Positions 61,201 to 64,000 of a stretch of DNA of 64,000 nt are shown here, piece by piece. Under the pieces are notes generated by a model, which was not told the DNA's origin, made no database searches, and was given only the letters and a program-made list of their open reading frames with translations. The stretch is from Micractinium sp. NFX-FRZ. Taxonomy: Eukaryota; Chlorophyta; Trebouxiophyceae; Chlorellales; Chlorellaceae. Position 1 is the first letter of the stretch. Each line of letters opens with the position of its first letter. The translations under genes and the position numbers were made by a program. The DNA lies in the NCBI GenBank assembly GCA_029339195.1, contig JAPTJF010000051.1, positions 1-64,000 on the forward strand, given 5' to 3'.

Positions 61201-61412
61201 GCCTGGTCCTGCTTGTTTGATGCTGGAATCTGAACACGGGCTGTGGGTTGTGGCACAGTATGAAGTAAGAGTCAGAGGCGAGGGTTGGATAGCACAACGG
61301 CTGCTGCTGATTGATCGGGACACGTGCACTGGTCAACGCTTGGACATGTAGTTCCTGCACAATGACCTGACCTGCTGCTGGTGCCCCCTTGGCTTCACCT
61401 GCAGAAATCTGA
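58233..61412 (+). CDS. EIF1A: Translation initiation factor eIF1A
   Basis: eIF1A binds the A site of the 40S subunit and promotes scanning and start-codon choice. Seven exons (58233-58248, 58519-58593, 59090-59193, 59789-59865, 60251-60306, 60685-60765, 61405-61412) give 138 aa. The N-terminal tail is basic ([17 protein letters not shown]), followed by the OB fold: [60 protein letters not shown], then [10 protein letters not shown], and the acidic tail [20 protein letters not shown]. The last coding exon is only eight bases (AA ATC TGA after CACCTGCAG) and completes the family's usual acidic, Ile-ending tail. The acceptor of exon 60685 has a rival 97 bases upstream, and its donor is followed by four decoy donor copies in the next intron. 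Confidence 0.92.
59243..59346 (+). repeat. Intronic degenerate copy of eIF1A exon 59090-59193
   Basis: GCATTGCATGCACGGCGTCAAGCGGGC corresponds to GCACTGCATGGACGGAGTGAAGCGGCT (exon position about 59135 onward). The match continues past the donor (GATTGCGCAAGGTGCA against GATGCGCAAGAAGGTGGGGC, then GCTGCTGCTG). Confidence 0.7.
59878..60015 (+). repeat. Tandem repeat in eIF1A intron
   Basis: Two copies of about 60 bases (GCATGCCGTGCTGTGCTGCT followed by TTGACCACTGACATTCATCC) are nearly identical, with a third partial copy. Confidence 0.85.
60580..60612 (+). repeat. Intronic copy of acceptor and start of eIF1A exon 60685-60765
   Basis: GCAGTCCGCGTGAACGACAC followed by GGATGCGCT is identical at 60584-60612 and 60681-60709. 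The copy keeps a good acceptor but not the downstream frame. Confidence 0.9.
60778..61200 (+). repeat. Serial copies of donor edge of eIF1A exon 60685-60765
   Basis: The exon end and donor (GACTTTGATGACATCAGCGGT) recurs at 60851-60872, 60959-60981, 61071-61086 (partial) and 61166-61188. The first two copies are also preceded by a ~75-base block (CTTGCTCGTTGCTGGGGCAG and on) that is itself repeated, showing tandem amplification of a ~113-base unit. Confidence 0.85.
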
Positions 61413-62631
61413 GTTGGCGCACCCCCTGCTGCCGCTTGCCCGCTTGTCGCTTACCCCCGGCCGCACACAGTGGCGCACACACTGCATGCCGCCAGCGGAG
61501 CCACGTCGTGCCAGCCGCCGGCATGCATCACCCGCTGGTGGCAATCCCACAGCACATTCTGCCAGTTACCAAACCCCCAGCTCAGCACCGCAGCTGCTGC
61601 AGCGTCTGCTGCCGCTGCCTGACTGCCAGCGCGTCGCCACATGCCAAGCGCCCGCTGCTCCCCTGCTCTCCCGTCTGCTCCATTTGTCCCTCTATGCTGC
61701 CTCTCTCCTTCCCCCCCTCTTCATTTGCCCTTTTTTTGGCCCCACCTGCCTGCATTGCCATGCTGCACTGCTGCTGTGGTGCCCCGCAAAATCCAGCTGC
61801 CCATCAGCGGCAGCGCACACGTTCCCTAGCCCCGCGGCAGGCTTCACCCCGTGCTCCCCTCTGCTGTCCCGCTCGTCACATCCCTGCTTGTGTCTCTTGC
61901 AATCGCATGCTCCGAAAAAAAGAAGGAAGAAACACTGCGGGCACGTCACAGATGTTGGGTATTGTGGAAGGAATGGGATGGCATCATGGCATGTGTGGGG
62001 GGTGTTGGCTCGCACAAAACGCCAAGGAAAGAGGGGACTGGGGGTAGCGGTCAGGGCCAGCAGAAAAGGCGTGAGGGGAGCACAGTGTGCACGCACGGCG
62101 GGGGTCGAGTCGTCAACAAGGGGGGATGTGAGGTTATGAAATGGATGGGTGGGAAGGGGGCGCCGTCCACCGCACAGCCAAGCGTATGTGCATGCATGCT
62201 GGCGGGGCGCCGGCGGCGCCATCGTGGCAAAACAGGCAGAGAAAAGGACGGGCGGGTGACAGGTTGACTGCGGCTGGGCCTGCGCTAGTGGTGATGGGCT
62301 GTACCAGGGGGGAGGGGCTGGCTAGCAGAGCGGAACAGCAAGCTTGAAGAGGGAGGAAGAGGCGAGAGGCAGGTCGAAGAAGGGTACTGTCTAGGTGGGA
62401 AGCGTCAAAGGATCCGGGCAGGAGAGGTGGTCGGTCAGGGTGCTGCGCTGTTGGCGCCAGTCATAAGTGAATGGTACAACATCAGGGAAAGGATGCAGGG
62501 AGCATGACAAGGACGGCACAAGCTACAAGAGGGGCGGAGGCACAGGTGATGAAGAGGGTCGAGCTGGGCGAGCAGAGGGAGGATCGGCAGGGCAGGGGCA
62601 GCGGGAGCAGACCCCAGGCCTGCGGCCTTAT
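61413..62631. other. Convergent intergenic region
   Basis: This contains the 3' UTRs of eIF1A and of the repeat protein. No supportable gene and no clear TGTAA in either direction were found. Long Pro/Ser- or Gly-rich frames are not convincing. Confidence 0.5.
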
Positions 62632-64000
62632 TCATGCCTGCAGCAGGGGCTCCTCCTTTGGTTCGACAGCCGCCATCTCGGGCAGCTGCTCGGCAGCTGC
62701 CGGCTCGGCAGCGTGCTCATGTGCTGGCCCTGCAGCCGCGCTGGACACCAGGGTTGCCTCAGCAACATCCTCCAGCGCTGGCACCGCCTCCTCCACCTCC
62801 TCCTGCCGCTGCTGCTGCTGCTGCTGCTGCTGCTGCACCGCCTCCTCGTGCAGCGGCTGCTCAGCAAACATGGCGGCCAGGGCAAAGTCGTCAGGCCCTG
62901 CCACCATGCCGGTGGCTGCTGAGGGGTCGAGCGACTCATGATGGGGCACCGCGCCTGCTGAGGGGTCCACGAGAGAGTCATGGGCTGCGGCTGCTGCTGC
63001 TGCTGCGGCGGCGGCGGCGCCATCCTCGGGCGTGCACTCCACCTGGCCCTCGCCCGCCGCCAGCTGCACCTCGCCCACTGCACCGGCGGTGAAGCCGTCC
63101 ACTGCCTGCTGCTCCGAGTGGTGCGCATAGTGCTGGGCTGCTGCTGCGGGGTCGTGAGCGTAGTATGCGGCGGGGTCGTGAGGCGCCCCCTCTGCGTACC
63201 CGTACTGCTGGTAGTACGCGGCATGCTCTGCTGCCTGCTGCTCATACGCAGCCTGCTGCTCAGCTGTGTACGCCCCATGCTCTGCCGACTGGTGGTAGTA
63301 GGCTGCTGCATCGGGATGGTGCTGGTACTCGCTGCCTGCCACCTGGCCCTCTGCGGTGGCGGCATGGTAGTGCGCAGCATGCTCAGCGTACTGCTCGGCT
63401 GTGACATACTCCTGCGCGTGCTCAGCGCCAGCAGCGTACTGCTGCTCTGCACTGCCATAGTGCTGGGCATGCTCTGCGTAGTGCTGCGCATGCTCTGCGC
63501 TGACGTAGTGCTGCTCAGCCGCGGCAGCGTAGTGCTGCGCATGCTCCGTGCCATCTGCATAGTGCTGCGCATGCTCTGCCCCCGCCACATACTCAGCGCC
63601 AGCTGCATAATGCTGCCCGTGCTCTGTGCTGGCTGCGTACTGCTGTTCGGAGCCAGCCACATACTGGTGCTCCGTCCCAGCCACGTACTGCTGCTCTGTC
63701 CCAGCTGCATACTGCCCGTGCTCCGCGCCGGCTGCATACTGCTGCTCCGCGCCGGCTGCGTACTGCTGCTCCGTGCCGGCTGCGTACTGCTGCTCCGCTC
63801 CGGCTGCATACTGCTGCTCGGCGCCAGCTGCTGCATAGTGCTGCTCTGTGCCAGCTGCATAGTGCTGCTCTGCTCCGGCTGCGTACTGCTGCTCAGCGCC
63901 AGCGCCTGCGTACTGCTGCTCTGTGCCAGCTGCATAGTGGTGCTCTGCTCCGGCTGCGTACTGCTGCTCGGCGCCAGCGCCTGCATACTGCTGCTCCGTG
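62632..64000 (-). CDS. Tyr/Gln/Ala-rich heptad-repeat protein, C-terminal part (5' end outside window)
   Basis: I do not recognise the protein. The frame is open from the right edge to TGA at 62632-62634, over 455 codons with no intron. The right two thirds consist of seven-residue repeats of the form (A/T/S)EQQYAAG, with variants EQHYAAG, EHAQHYA and EQQYVAG; the repeats become irregular further on (EYQHHPDAAAYYHQ, YEQQAAEHAAYYQQYGY). Then follow an acidic region with a poly-Ala run, a polyQ run (from a CTG repeat at about 62811-62835), and an Ala/Glu/Pro-rich end (EPKEEPLLQA). The composition suggests a disordered, Tyr-rich, possibly phase-separating or structural protein. A second minus-strand frame is open for 452 codons over the same DNA (62628-63986, Ser/Thr/Met-rich); the periodic code explains that shadow. 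The 5' part and any domain there are outside the window. Confidence 0.65.
   Translation of the reverse strand, partial: TEQQYAGAGAEQQYAAGAEHHYAAGTEQQYAGAGAEQQYAAGAEQHYAAGTEQHYAAAGAEQQYAAGAEQQYAAGTEQQYAAGAEQQYAAGAEHGQYAAGTEQQYVAGTEHQYVAGSEQQYAASTEHGQHYAAGAEYVAGAEHAQHYADGTEHAQHYAAAAEQHYVSAEHAQHYAEHAQHYGSAEQQYAAGAEHAQEYVTAEQYAEHAAHYHAATAEGQVAGSEYQHHPDAAAYYHQSAEHGAYTAEQQAAYEQQAAEHAAYYQQYGYAEGAPHDPAAYYAHDPAAAAQHYAHHSEQQAVDGFTAGAVGEVQLAAGEGQVECTPEDGAAAAAAAAAAAAHDSLVDPSAGAVPHHESLDPSAATGMVAGPDDFALAAMFAEQPLHEEAVQQQQQQQQQRQEEVEEAVPALEDVAEATLVSSAAAGPAHEHAAEPAAAEQLPEMAAVEPKEEPLLQA
62808..62836 (-). repeat. (CTG/CAG)n microsatellite coding for polyQ
   Basis: About nine CTG units on the plus strand read as a glutamine run on the minus strand inside the repeat-protein frame. 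Confidence 0.85.

Noticed and set aside
62628..63986. 452-codon Ser/Thr/Met-rich minus-strand frame overlapping the heptad-repeat protein
   Set aside because: A 21-base repeat without stops stays open in more than one frame. The other frame continues to the window edge, changes gradually into non-repeat protein-like sequence and has a natural acidic end.

Overview
The window is nuclear DNA of a green alga, most likely a Chlorella-like trebouxiophyte (Chlorella/Micractinium group). It is very GC-rich, every gene is cut by many short GT-AG introns with GTGAGT/GTGCG donors and CTGCAG acceptors, several transcripts end near the green-algal TGTAA polyadenylation signal, and the proteins are plant/algal (plastid UMP kinase, algal LysM ectoenzymes). 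Exon joins were worked out by hand from reading frame, splice sites and protein homology; each multi-exon model below closes to a whole number of codons.

Layout. 1-4190 (+): 3' part of the spliceosome-disassembly factor TFIP11/NTR1. 4191-10740 (+): tandem array of four members (A-D) of an unrecognised small membrane-protein family; units A/B and C/D share a 1,671-bp identical block. 11399-23775 (-): complete SF3B1 gene, 29 coding exons, 1285 aa. 24095-26859 (+): plastid UMP kinase, head to head with SF3B1. 28947-31581 (+): membrane-anchored sulfotransferase-like enzyme. 32340-37391 and 38424-44264 (+): tandem paralogues coding for single-pass membrane proteins with a serine-hydrolase-like ectodomain, one with a LysM domain, both with the same short cytoplasmic tail motif. 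45101-47701 (+): ankyrin-repeat protein with a C-terminal F-box-like segment; 49869-52904 is its broken paralogue; between them lies a plastid-targeted transglutaminase-like protein (48161-49149). 53771-57914 (-): mitochondrial ribosomal protein uS5, head to head with eIF1A (58233-61412, +). 62632-64000 (-): 3' part of a gene for a Tyr/Gln/Ala-rich seven-residue-repeat protein.

The housekeeping genes (splicing, translation, pyrimidine metabolism) are ordinary, but their introns are not. Many contain degenerate direct copies of the neighbouring exon edge together with its splice site ('exon echoes'), in TFIP11, SF3B1, UMP kinase, uS5m and eIF1A. This is the most general unexpected signal in the window. 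The most gene-like novelties are the four-member membrane-protein array and the LysM/hydrolase receptor-like pair; the latter probably works at the glucosamine-containing Chlorella cell wall, though that is inference.
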